Assembly (NCBI RefSeq): GCF_001519075.1
Contig: NZ_KQ954245.1
Location: forward strand, 248,001-312,000
Reading direction: 5' to 3'
DNA: 64,000 nucleotides
DNA from: Novosphingobium fuchskuhlense
GTDB lineage: Bacteria; Pseudomonadota; Alphaproteobacteria; Sphingomonadales; Sphingomonadaceae
The notes under the pieces are model-generated. The model did not search any database, was not told the origin of the DNA, and saw only the letters and a program-made list of their open reading frames with translations. Position numbers and translations under genes: made by a program. This document shows, piece by piece, positions 50,801-59,409 of this stretch (positions are counted from its first letter, which is position 1; each line of letters opens with the position of its first letter).

Positions 50801-52444
50801 ATGGATGTGACGAGCAAGGTCTGGGACGCGATTGTCGTGGGGGCGGGGCACAACGGCCTGACCGCGGCGGCCTATCTGGCAAAGGCCGGGCGTTCGGTGC
50901 TGGTGCTGGAAGCGCGCCCCATCGTCGGCGGTGCCTGCGTGACCGAGGAGGTCATTCCCGGCCACCGCGTGTCGTTTACGTCCTACATCGCCTCGATGCT
51001 GATGCCGACGGTGATCCGGGATCTCGATCTCGGCCGCCACGGGCTGCGCATGGTGGCCTGCGATCCGATCCTGACGGTGCCGCTCGGGCCGAATGACGCA
51101 GGCGAGGCCGAGATCATCCGCTGGTGGGCTGACCCTGCGCGCACCGCGCAGGAAATCGCCCGGTTTTCCGCGCGCGACGCCGAGGCCTTTCTCGATGTCG
51201 AGCGCAAGCTGAAGGCGCTTGCCGCCTATCTTCAGCCCTTCTTCCTCGAATCCCCGCCAGACCTTGCCGCACGCGGGCTTGACCGGCTGCGCGAGGGATT
51301 GCGGATGGTCCGCCGCTTCCGCCGCATCAAGGGCACCGAGATCGGCGAGATGGTGCAGTTCCTCACCGGCAGCCTGGGCGAGTTCCTTGACCGGCACTTC
51401 GAATCCGATGCCGCCAAGCGAATGATCCTGGCGAACAACGTCTATGGCAAGCACGGCGGGCCCTATGAGCCGGGCTCGGCGGTCGGGCTGCTGTTCCACC
51501 TGCTGGCAGGTGGCGACGATGCGGTGCAGGGCTTCAACGGCCATGTCATGGGCGGCATGGGTTCGGTTTCGGGCGCGATTGCCGCCGCGGCGCGCAGCTT
51601 TGGCGCGGTGATCGAGACGAGCGCACCGGTGGGCAGCATCGACGTCTATCAGGGCCGCGCGACGGGGGTCACCCTCATCGACGGGCGGCAGGTGCGCGGG
51701 CGTGTCGTGCTGTCCAACGCCGATCCCAAGCGCACGTTCCTGACGCTGCTGGCCAAGGCCGATCTCCCCGATGATTTCCGCCGCGATATCGCCGCGATCA
51801 AGATGGGCGGGCCGGCGGCCAAGCTCAACATCGCGCTGTCGGGCGAACCCACTGTCATCGGCCGCGCGAGCGATGCCACGCCGCTCGAACGCGCGCTGCT
51901 GACCATCGCGCCCACATTGGAAGGGGCGCAGCGCTGCGCAGATGCGGCGCGTTTCGGCGCCGTGCCGGACGAATTGTGGATCGATTGCGTGATCCCCAGC
52001 CTTGTCGACGACAGCCTCTGCCCGCCGGGGCATCACATGCTGACCTGCTTCATCCAGTATCTGCCCTATGAACTGCGCGAGGGCACCTGGGACGAGAAGC
52101 GCGAGGCGCTGGCGGACGCGATCATCGACCAGATCAGCCGGCACATGCCGAACCTGCGCGAGCTGATCCTTGGCCGGGTCATGCTGACCCCGCTGGACCT
52201 TGAGCGGATCTATGGCCTCACCGAGGGCAATATCTTCCATGGCGATCTGCACCCCGGCGCGCTGTTCTCGATGCGCCCGGTGCCGCGCTGGTCGCAATAC
52301 CGAACGCCGGTCGAGGGGCTTTACCTGTGCGGCGCAGGCGCGCACCCGGGCGGCGGCGTGACCGGTGCGCCGGGGCATAATGCGGCGAAGCAGGTGCTGC
52401 GCGACACCAAACGGCAGGCCAGAACGACGCAGGACCGCCGCTGA
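50801..52444 (+). CDS. FAD-dependent oxidoreductase (PYROXD2/phytoene desaturase-like)
   Basis: A 547-residue flavoprotein. The dinucleotide-binding fold AIVVGAGHNGLTAAAYLAKAG and the VLEARPIVGGACVTEE segment are at the start. NNVYGKHGGPYEPGSAVGLLFHLL, GGMGSVSGAIAAAA and the C-terminal LYLCGAGAHPGGGVTGAPGHNAAK are as in the amine-oxidase/phytoene-desaturase superfamily. It probably oxidises an amine or hydroxy substrate linked to the nearby Rieske enzyme. It overlaps the permease start by one base (TGATG). Confidence 0.88.
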   Translation: MDVTSKVWDAIVVGAGHNGLTAAAYLAKAGRSVLVLEARPIVGGACVTEEVIPGHRVSFTSYIASMLMPTVIRDLDLGRHGLRMVACDPILTVPLGPNDAGEAEIIRWWADPARTAQEIARFSARDAEAFLDVERKLKALAAYLQPFFLESPPDLAARGLDRLREGLRMVRRFRRIKGTEIGEMVQFLTGSLGEFLDRHFESDAAKRMILANNVYGKHGGPYEPGSAVGLLFHLLAGGDDAVQGFNGHVMGGMGSVSGAIAAAARSFGAVIETSAPVGSIDVYQGRATGVTLIDGRQVRGRVVLSNADPKRTFLTLLAKADLPDDFRRDIAAIKMGGPAAKLNIALSGEPTVIGRASDATPLERALLTIAPTLEGAQRCADAARFGAVPDELWIDCVIPSLVDDSLCPPGHHMLTCFIQYLPYELREGTWDEKREALADAIIDQISRHMPNLRELILGRVMLTPLDLERIYGLTEGNIFHGDLHPGALFSMRPVPRWSQYRTPVEGLYLCGAGAHPGGGVTGAPGHNAAKQVLRDTKRQARTTQDRR

Positions 52445-53847
52445 TGGCCGGCGGCGCCCCCCATCCGCCAAAGGTGATGGGCGTTGCCGATCTTGCGATG
52501 TTCTATGTCGTGACCGGCGTGAGCCTGCGCTGGATCGCGACGGCAGCCGCCTTCGGGCCAAGCTCGATCCTCGTCTGGATCGGCGCGATGCTGTGCTTCT
52601 ACCTGCCGTTCGTGCTCGCCATCGTCGAGCTCTCGTCGCGCTACCCGCAGGAAGGCGGGCTCTATATCTGGACCCGCGAGGCCTTCGGGCCCTACGTGGG
52701 CTTCATGGCGGGGTGGAGCTATTTCACCTCGAACCTGCCCTATTTTCCCAGCGTGCTCTATTTCGACGCGGGCAACGCGCTCTATATCGGTGGCGAGAGC
52801 CTGCAGTTCCTGCGCGGCAATCCCGTGTTCTTCATGGGCTTTGCGCTCACCGCGCTCGCCTTTATCACCGCGATCAACATCTTCGGCCTGCGCTTCGGGC
52901 GCTGGCTGCACAATCTGGGAGCGGTCGGCATGTGGGGGCCGGCCCTCATCGTGATCGTGCTGGGCTTCGCCGCGTGGTGGCAGTTCGGTTCGGCCACACG
53001 CTTCACGCCCGCCGCGTTCGTACCGGTGTTCGATATCCAGCACATGATCATGTGGGCGGCGATTGCCTTTGCGCTTTCGGGCGCGGAGACGGCCTCGTTC
53101 ATGAGCGGCGAGATCCGCGAGCCCCGCCGCACCATTCCGCGCGCCCTGCCGATCGCCGGCGTGGTGATCGTCTCATGCTACATCATCGGCACCTTCGCGG
53201 TGCTGCTGGCGATGCCTGCTGGCGAGGTCAACACACTGCAGGGCCTGATCCAGGCGGGCGCGGTGGCGGCACAGAAGGTGGGGGCGGGCTGGATCGTGGT
53301 GCCGCTTGCACTGCTCATCACGCTGGGCAATCTCGGCGCGGCGAGCGGGTTCCTGTCCTGCGCCGCGCGGATTCCCTTTGCCGTCGGGATCGACCGGCTG
53401 CTCCCGCCGGTCTTTGCCAGGGTCCATCCCAAGTGGGGCACGCCCTACGTCGCGATCCTCGTGCAGGGCGGCCTCGGCGCGGTGCTGTGCATCCTGGGAC
53501 AGGCTGGCACGGGCGTGAAAGGCGCGTATGACGTGCTGGTGAGCATGGGTATCATCGCCGCCTTCCTGCCGTTCGCGCTTGTCTTTCTGGCGGTGATCCG
53601 CCTGCAGGGTCGTCCTGCCGAGCATGGTGTGACCCGGCTGCCCGGCGGGCGCGTGACCTCGATCCTGTTTGCCTGCCTCGGCCTCGCCACGACGCTCGTC
53701 GCGCTGGTTCTCGCCGCCTTTCCGGCCCCGGATGAACCGAACAAGCTGCTGGCCGTGATTAAGATTCTCGGGCTCACCGCCGTGCTGCTGGGCAGTGGCA
53801 GCGTGGTCTACATCCTCGGCCAGCGCGCGGCGCGGCGGGCAGCCTGA
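52444..53847 (+). CDS. APC family amino acid/amine permease
   Basis: A 467-residue transporter with about 12 hydrophobic helices. APC features: LYIWTREAFGPYVGFMAGWSYF, WAAIAFALSGAETASFMSGEIREPRRTIPRA and AARIPFAVGIDRLLPPVFARVHPKWGTPY. It would bring in the substrate of the neighbouring oxidative enzymes, probably an amino acid or amine. Coupled to the FAD oxidoreductase upstream; a TetR gene follows after 35 bp. Confidence 0.9.
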   Translation: MAGGAPHPPKVMGVADLAMFYVVTGVSLRWIATAAAFGPSSILVWIGAMLCFYLPFVLAIVELSSRYPQEGGLYIWTREAFGPYVGFMAGWSYFTSNLPYFPSVLYFDAGNALYIGGESLQFLRGNPVFFMGFALTALAFITAINIFGLRFGRWLHNLGAVGMWGPALIVIVLGFAAWWQFGSATRFTPAAFVPVFDIQHMIMWAAIAFALSGAETASFMSGEIREPRRTIPRALPIAGVVIVSCYIIGTFAVLLAMPAGEVNTLQGLIQAGAVAAQKVGAGWIVVPLALLITLGNLGAASGFLSCAARIPFAVGIDRLLPPVFARVHPKWGTPYVAILVQGGLGAVLCILGQAGTGVKGAYDVLVSMGIIAAFLPFALVFLAVIRLQGRPAEHGVTRLPGGRVTSILFACLGLATTLVALVLAAFPAPDEPNKLLAVIKILGLTAVLLGSGSVVYILGQRAARRAA

Positions 53848-53882
53848 TCCTGGCCAACCTTGCCCCCGCAGAGCCGGCCAAG

Positions 53883-54476
53883 GTGCGCCGCCGCCGCGCG
53901 TCGCCGGTCGTGCGGCGGGCGGACCTCGTCGCGGCGACAGTCAGCTGCCTGGCCCGACTGGGAGCCAAGGGCGCGACAGGCCGCGAGATCTGCCGCCAGG
54001 CCGGGGTAAGCCACGGGCTGCTGCGCCACTATTTCCGCAATCCGGACAACCTTCTGCTCGAGACCTATGAGCAGCTCTGCGAGGACATGCTCACCCAACT
54101 CGAGGCGGCGGCGCTGCCCCATGCGGCAGACCCGCGGCAAGCGCTGCACCGCTATTTCGTCGCGGTGTTTTCGGATGACTGGGCCGGACCCGAGATCATC
54201 GGCGCGTGGATGGTGTTCTGGCAGCAGGCGCGCAGCCGGGCCGATTTCGCGGCGGTTTCGGACAGCTTCAATCTGCGCCAGCGGGCGCTGCTGGCACGCC
54301 TTGTCGGCCAGTTGCCGACGGCGCCCGGAGCCCTGCCGATGGCCGATGCCATTGCGCTGCTTTCAGCCGTGCTCGATGGCCTCTGGATCGAATACTACCT
54401 TTCGGACCAGCGCACCCCGCGTGAGCGCTGCATCGCCTTGTGCGACGCAGCCGCGCGGCGCCTCTTCGCCCTTTGA
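53883..54476 (+). CDS. TetR/BetI family transcriptional regulator
   Basis: A 197-residue regulator. N-terminal HTH: RADLVAATVSCLARLGAKGA, then TGREICRQAGVSHGLLRHYFRNPDNLLLETYE. The C-terminal ligand-binding domain resembles BetI (WMVFWQQARSRADFAAV; LLSAVLDGLWIEYYLSD). BetI-like proteins regulate choline/betaine genes, consistent with a quaternary-amine or related substrate for this cluster. GTG 53883 is the only in-frame usual start near the domain. Confidence 0.85.
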   Translation: MRRRRASPVVRRADLVAATVSCLARLGAKGATGREICRQAGVSHGLLRHYFRNPDNLLLETYEQLCEDMLTQLEAAALPHAADPRQALHRYFVAVFSDDWAGPEIIGAWMVFWQQARSRADFAAVSDSFNLRQRALLARLVGQLPTAPGALPMADAIALLSAVLDGLWIEYYLSDQRTPRERCIALCDAAARRLFAL

Positions 54477-54589
54477 GCCGCGCACAAAAAACTTTGGAAT
54501 AAATGCTGGCGGCCGGCGTTGTCGGTTCAGGAAGTCCCGTCAGGCAATTGCCGGGCCGGGCCAGCGCAGAACGAACCGAAAGGCAGATC

Positions 54590-55381
54590 ATGTCAAAGAT
54601 CACAGGAACCTCTGGCGTCGATACCCTGACCGGCACCGATCTCGCCGACACACTTCTGGGGCTGGGCGGCAATGATACGCTCACCGGGCTCGCCGGAAAC
54701 GACAAGCTCGATGGTGGCGCGGGTGCTGATACGATGACCGGCGGCCTCGGCAACGACACCTATTTCGTCGACAATGCCGGCGACAAGGTGATCGAGAAAG
54801 CCGGCGAGGGCACCGATACGGTCAACGCCCTGATCAGCTATCAGCTGACCGCCAATGTCGAAAACCTGCTGCTCGGCGGCACGTCCGCGATCAACGGTGC
54901 CGGCAATGCACTGGACAACACGCTGACGGGCAACGCCGCGGACAACACGCTGTGGGGGCTTGCCGGGAAAGACAAGATCGACGGCGGCGCCGGGAACGAC
55001 CAGATCGTCGGTGGCTCGGGCATGGACATCGTGACCGGCGGTGCCGGCAAGGACACGTTTTTCTTCCTGTCGACCAGCGATTTTTCCAGCCACACATCGA
55101 GCAAGGCGGATACGATCGTCGATTTCACGGCGGGCGATCACATCGATCTCAACCAGATCGACGCGGTGGTTTCTGCGAGCGGGTATGGCGGCGGCGGCAA
55201 CCAGGCGTTTCATTTCATCGGCACCAACAGCTTCCACAACCACACCGGGGGCGAGCTGCGCTATGTCGTCACGGGGGGCAACACCTATGTCTACGGCAAC
55301 GTGAACGGCGACACGGTGGCAGATTTCTGTATCAAGCTGGACGGGGTCCATACCCTGTCGGCAAGCGATTTTGTTCTATAG
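54590..55381 (+). CDS. RTX-type calcium-binding secreted protein
   Basis: A 263-residue acidic protein with hemolysin-type nonapeptide repeats (GGNDTLTGLAGNDKLDGGAGAD; GNDQIVGGSGMDIVTGGAGKDTF) in two blocks, about residues 15-55 and 110-160, separated by the YFVDNAGDKVIEKAGEGTDT motif. The C-terminal part (DTIVDFTAGDHIDLNQIDA; DGVHTLSASDFVL) looks like the M10 serralysin-type C-terminal secretion region. No signal peptide, so type I secretion is expected; no transporter is nearby. Confidence 0.88.
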   Translation: MSKITGTSGVDTLTGTDLADTLLGLGGNDTLTGLAGNDKLDGGAGADTMTGGLGNDTYFVDNAGDKVIEKAGEGTDTVNALISYQLTANVENLLLGGTSAINGAGNALDNTLTGNAADNTLWGLAGKDKIDGGAGNDQIVGGSGMDIVTGGAGKDTFFFLSTSDFSSHTSSKADTIVDFTAGDHIDLNQIDAVVSASGYGGGGNQAFHFIGTNSFHNHTGGELRYVVTGGNTYVYGNVNGDTVADFCIKLDGVHTLSASDFVL

Positions 55382-55440
55382 CCTCGATCCCTGACCACGC
55401 CGGCACGGGGCAGGCCCCGCGCCGGCCGGAGATATATTGC

Positions 55441-55920
55441 ATGCTCGATCCTCTCTCGCGGCGGTTCGCCCGCCGCTCGCTTCTGGGTGTCTGCGCCGCG
55501 CTTGTCGCCGTGGCGCCCTTGGCCGCGCGCGCCGATACGGTCGCGCTCGATCTCGCCAAGTATCGCGGCAAGGTCGTCTACGTCGATTTCTGGGCCTCGT
55601 GGTGCGGGCCGTGCAAGCTCTCGTTCCCGTTCATGCAGAGCCTCGCCGCGCGCTATCCGGCGGGCGATGTCGCGGTTGTGACGATCAACCTCGATCGTCA
55701 GCGCCCTGCGGCAGAGGCCTTCCTTCGGCAGGTCCATGGGACCCTGCCGGTGGTCTACGATCCCGCCGGCAACCTCGCCAAGACCTGGAAGGTGGCCGAC
55801 ATGCCGACGTCGCTGGTGTTCGACCGCAAGGGCACGATGCGCTTCCGCCATCAGGGATTCTTCCCCGGCAAGGCGGTCGAATACGAGGGGCATGTCGCCC
55901 AGTTGGTGCGGGAGAAGTGA
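55441..55920 (+). CDS. TlpA-like periplasmic thioredoxin
   Basis: A 159-residue protein. The N-terminal signal has a twin-arginine-like RRFARRSLLG and a hydrophobic core (VCAALVAVAPLAA). Thioredoxin fold: VVYVDFWASWCGPCKLSFPF with active-site WCGPC, then MPTSLVFDRKG (cis-Pro). Acts in periplasmic thiol reduction. It is closely followed by DUF4266 and DUF3570 genes, a conserved neighbourhood, and DsbD is further downstream as a likely electron donor. Confidence 0.9.
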   Translation: MLDPLSRRFARRSLLGVCAALVAVAPLAARADTVALDLAKYRGKVVYVDFWASWCGPCKLSFPFMQSLAARYPAGDVAVVTINLDRQRPAAEAFLRQVHGTLPVVYDPAGNLAKTWKVADMPTSLVFDRKGTMRFRHQGFFPGKAVEYEGHVAQLVREK

Positions 55921-55922
55921 GC

Positions 55923-56144
55923 ATGGCCCGCATTCGCGCAGGCGCCGCCCTCTTCGCGCTCGCTGCGCTGTCCGGATGCGCCCACATCGGTGCGCAGCCG
56001 TGGCAGCGTGATGTCCTTGCGCGCAAATCGATGCAGCTTGCGCGCGAGCCGGCGATCATGGCCTTCGACGAGCATACCTATTTCAGCAAGGAAGCGGCCT
56101 CGGGCGGGCGCAGCTTCGATGGCGGAGGCTGCGGATGCAACTGA
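55923..56144 (+). CDS. DUF4266 domain small lipoprotein
   Basis: A 73-residue protein with lipobox LAALSGCAH and the DUF4266 sequence QPWQRDVLARKSMQLAREPA, then FDEHTYFSKEAASGGRSFDGGGCGCN at the C-terminus. The GGGCGCN end is highly conserved in this family as I know it. It lies 2 bp after the thioredoxin gene and overlaps the DUF3570 gene, so the three work together. Function unknown. Confidence 0.88.
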   Translation: MARIRAGAALFALAALSGCAHIGAQPWQRDVLARKSMQLAREPAIMAFDEHTYFSKEAASGGRSFDGGGCGCN

Positions 56145-57544
56145 CCGGCCCCCGCATTGCCGGCACGCTTGGTGCGCTGGCGGGCGCGCTTCTTGGCGCT
56201 GCGCCACTCGCTGCGCAGACAGCGCCGGAAGCAGCCCCCCAGGCCGCACCGCAGACGGCTCCCCAGACGGGGGAGGCCGCGCCCAATGCCTATGACGAGA
56301 CCTCGAGCGAGGCCGGTACGCTCGTCGCCGATACCGCAGTGCTCTATTATCAGGAGGACGAAAGCCGCGTTCGGGTGATCGAATCCGAGACCGGCCTGAC
56401 CTGGAACCGCGCCAATGGCACGGTCATTTCGGGCAAGTTCGTCTATGATTCGCTGACGGGCGCGACACCAAACGGCGCGGCGCGCAGCCGCAACGTCGTG
56501 CAGACCTTCCGCCCGCCGACCCAGCGCGGCGGCCATCTGCCCGCCGCCTCCACCCGCGAGCACGCGGGCGATACCACCACCGGCGCCTCGGGCATCTACG
56601 AGATCAAGCGCGGCCGCCTCCCGGTCGATGCGGGCTTCAAGGACAGGCGCAAGGCCGTCGACCTTGGCGTGACCGTACCGGTGGCGAGCGGGCTCAAGCT
56701 CAGCATGGGCGGGGCGGGTTCGTGGGAGATGGACTTCACCTCGTATTCGGGCCGCGCCAGCCTCGCCAAGGAGCTGTTCAACAAGAACACCACGCTCTCG
56801 CTCGGCTACAACTACGAGCGCGACAGCGTCAAACCCTTCACGGGCATCCCCCGCGCGCTGGCCAGCATGGGCGAAACCGTGGTCGGCACCGGCCGCCACA
56901 AGGTCGTCTCCAGCTTCGTTGCGGGGCTGACGCAAGTGCTCACCCCGGGCTGGCTGGCCCAGCTCAACTGGAGCCACGGCGTCTCGACCGGCTATCAGAC
57001 CGATCCCTACAAGCTGGTCTCGCTGGTCGATAGCGCCAGCGGCGATCCCTTTGCCTATGTCTACGAGAAGCGGCCGGATCGCCGCGTGCGCGATAGCATC
57101 TATGCCGGGACCAAGTTCGCGCTGGGCTCTGCGGTGACAGACGCCTCTGTGCGCTGGTACCGGGACAGTTGGGGCATAAAGTCTTGGACCTTCGCGCTGT
57201 CCGAGCACGCTCCGCTCGGGCGCAGCGCCTATGTCGAACCCGGCATCCGCTATTATCGACAGACCGGTGCGCGGTTCTTCCGCCACTATCTGCTGATTGA
57301 TGAGATCACGCCCGATTTCGTCAGCGCCGACAGCCGGCTTGGCGCGTTCCATGCCTGGACTTTCGGGATAAAGGCCGGGGCGAAGATCGCACCCAACCTC
57401 GAAATCTATGGCGCGGCGGAGCGCTACATCCAGGAAGGCCAGCGCTTCGATCGCACCGCGCCGGGCACGCTGGCACGGACCGATCTCTTCGCCGGCTCGA
57501 AGTCGGTAAGCCTGATCACCGGGCTGCGCGTGACCTTCCGCTGA
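56135..57544 (+). CDS. DUF3570 outer membrane beta-barrel protein
   Basis: A 469-residue protein with a signal peptide (TLGALAGALLGAAPLAAQ) and alternating beta strands ending in the aromatic-terminated pattern of barrels (ITGLRVTFR). EDESRVRVIESETGLTW, VYDSLTGATPNG, and KDRRKAVDLGVTV match DUF3570. In many bacteria DUF3570, DUF4266, a thioredoxin and an ApbE flavin transferase lie together; ApbE is not present here. Probably an outer membrane partner of a redox system. Confidence 0.87.
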   Translation: MQLTGPRIAGTLGALAGALLGAAPLAAQTAPEAAPQAAPQTAPQTGEAAPNAYDETSSEAGTLVADTAVLYYQEDESRVRVIESETGLTWNRANGTVISGKFVYDSLTGATPNGAARSRNVVQTFRPPTQRGGHLPAASTREHAGDTTTGASGIYEIKRGRLPVDAGFKDRRKAVDLGVTVPVASGLKLSMGGAGSWEMDFTSYSGRASLAKELFNKNTTLSLGYNYERDSVKPFTGIPRALASMGETVVGTGRHKVVSSFVAGLTQVLTPGWLAQLNWSHGVSTGYQTDPYKLVSLVDSASGDPFAYVYEKRPDRRVRDSIYAGTKFALGSAVTDASVRWYRDSWGIKSWTFALSEHAPLGRSAYVEPGIRYYRQTGARFFRHYLLIDEITPDFVSADSRLGAFHAWTFGIKAGAKIAPNLEIYGAAERYIQEGQRFDRTAPGTLARTDLFAGSKSVSLITGLRVTFR

Positions 57545-57564
57545 CCGAACATGGGATTGCCGTC

Positions 57565-59346
57565 ATGAAAATCCGGGCCAGAGCACTGCTCGCGCCGATT
57601 ACCGCACTGCTGCTGGCCGTGCCGGCTGCGGCCGCACCTGCCGAACATGCGCACTACCGGGCGGAACTCGTCGCCGAGAGCCGCGAGCCTGCGGCAGGCG
57701 ACACGGTGACCGCCGCGTTCCACATCACCCTCAAGGACGGGTGGCATATCTACGGGCCCAATCCCGGCGATACCGGCTATGCGCCTGCCGCTACATGGAC
57801 GGCCCCAGCGGGGGTGACCGAAGGCGAACTGCGGCATCCGCCGACGAAGCGGCTCGTGCTTTCCGGCCTCGTCAGCAATGTCCACGAAGGCGATGTCGTA
57901 CTGCTGCAGGACCTGCATCTGCCCAAGGGCCTTGCGGCAGGAACCGCACTGCCGCTGCGCGTCAATCTCGATCTGCTCGTCTGCTCGGAAGGCTCATGCG
58001 TCCCCGATCCGGTCGACCTCGAGCTGCCCCTGACCATCGGGACTGGCACGCCCGATCCTGAACAGGCCGCGCTCTTCGCCAAGGCGCGCGCCGCCATCGC
58101 ACCGCCCGCCGCCACCAAGCTGCCGCCCGCTCCTGCAGCCGCCGCATTCGACCTTGCCACTTACGCGCTCGCCTTCGGTGCGGCGCTGCTGGGCGGCTTG
58201 ATCCTGAACCTCATGCCCTGCGTGTTCCCGATCCTCAGCCTCAAGGCCATGGCACTGGCCCGCTCCGGCGGCAGCGCGGCCCATGCCCGCAGCGAAGCCC
58301 TGGGCTATAGCGCCGGGGTGATCGGCACCGTGCTCGCACTGGGCGGCGCGCTGCTTGTGCTGCGCGGCGCCGGCAGCGCGGCAGGTTGGGCGTTCCAGCT
58401 CCAGAACCCCACCGTCGTGGCCGGGCTCCTCCTGCTGGTCAGCGCGATCGCACTCAACATGGCCGGCCTGTTCGAGCTCCCCTCGCTGAGCGTCAGCGGC
58501 AAGCCCGGTTCCGGCTTCACCGGCTCGCTGGCGACCGGTGCACTCGCGGCCTTCATCGCGACACCGTGCACCGGCCCGTTCATGGCCGGCGCGCTGGGTG
58601 CAGCGCTCGTCATGCCGCCGCTCGCTGCCCTTGGCGTGTTTGCCGGGCTTGGTCTCGGCATGGCGCTGCCATTCCTGCTGCTTGGCTTCTGGGCCCCTGC
58701 GCGGCGGCTGATCCCGCGTCCCGGTCAATGGATGGTCGTGCTGCGCCACGTGCTGGCCGTGCCGATGTTCGCAACCGCGCTCGGCCTTGCCTGGCTGGTC
58801 GGGCGGCAGGCCGGGATCGGCGCGATGACCACGGCGCTGGGTGCCGTGCTGCTTATGGGCCTAGCGCTGTGGTGGTACGGCGTGCGCCAGCGCGGCGGCA
58901 AACATGGGCTGCCCGCGCTGGTCCTGGCCAGCACCGCGCTGCCGGTGATCGCGCTGGGCGTGGTTGCCGCGCCGGCTGCCGCGACCGATGCGGCCGTGGC
59001 GGATTCGCTCGGCAGCCAGCCCTTTACCGAGAGCCGGCTCGAGGCCTTGCGCCGCGAAGGGCACCCGGTGTTCGTCTACCTGACCGCCGACTGGTGCCTC
59101 ACCTGCAAGGTCAACGAGGCCACCGCACTCGATACGCCGACCGTCGCGCGGGCTTTTGCGGCAGGCGGCGTTTCGGTGCTGCGCGGCGATTGGACCCGGC
59201 AGGACCCTGCGATCAGCCGCTTCCTCAAGGCGCACGGCCGCGCCGGGGTGCCGCTCTATCTGTGGTATCCGGCACACGGCGATGCGCGCGAACTTCCGCA
59301 AGTGCTTTCGACCGATCTGCTGGCCGGGCTGACGCGTAGCTCCTGA
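57565..59346 (+). CDS. dsbD: Thiol:disulfide interchange protein DsbD
   Basis: A 593-residue membrane protein passing electrons from cytoplasmic thioredoxin to the periplasm. It has a signal sequence, an N-terminal domain (FHITLKDGWHIYGPNPGDTG; LVCSEGSCVPD), a central transmembrane domain of about eight spans (LNLMPCVFPILSLKAMAL and ATPCTGPFMAGALGAAL hold the redox cysteines) and a C-terminal thioredoxin-like domain with TADWCLTCKVNE (CxxC). All expected cysteines are present. It probably keeps the upstream TlpA-like protein reduced. Confidence 0.93.
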   Translation: MKIRARALLAPITALLLAVPAAAAPAEHAHYRAELVAESREPAAGDTVTAAFHITLKDGWHIYGPNPGDTGYAPAATWTAPAGVTEGELRHPPTKRLVLSGLVSNVHEGDVVLLQDLHLPKGLAAGTALPLRVNLDLLVCSEGSCVPDPVDLELPLTIGTGTPDPEQAALFAKARAAIAPPAATKLPPAPAAAAFDLATYALAFGAALLGGLILNLMPCVFPILSLKAMALARSGGSAAHARSEALGYSAGVIGTVLALGGALLVLRGAGSAAGWAFQLQNPTVVAGLLLLVSAIALNMAGLFELPSLSVSGKPGSGFTGSLATGALAAFIATPCTGPFMAGALGAALVMPPLAALGVFAGLGLGMALPFLLLGFWAPARRLIPRPGQWMVVLRHVLAVPMFATALGLAWLVGRQAGIGAMTTALGAVLLMGLALWWYGVRQRGGKHGLPALVLASTALPVIALGVVAAPAAATDAAVADSLGSQPFTESRLEALRREGHPVFVYLTADWCLTCKVNEATALDTPTVARAFAAGGVSVLRGDWTRQDPAISRFLKAHGRAGVPLYLWYPAHGDARELPQVLSTDLLAGLTRSS

Positions 59347-59352
59347 CCCGCC

Positions 59353-59396
59353 TTGCCCTTTGGCCGCGTCCGTTGCAGAGACGCGGCCAAAGGCAA
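59353..59396. terminator. Long inverted repeat between dsbD and the next gene
   Basis: CTTTGGCCGCGTC (59358-59370) pairs perfectly with GACGCGGCCAAAG (59380-59392); pairing extends outward with one bulged C. No T-tract follows. It likely ends the dsbD transcript or lowers read-through. Confidence 0.55.
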
Positions 59397-59409
59397 AAGG
59401 GAAGGGTTG

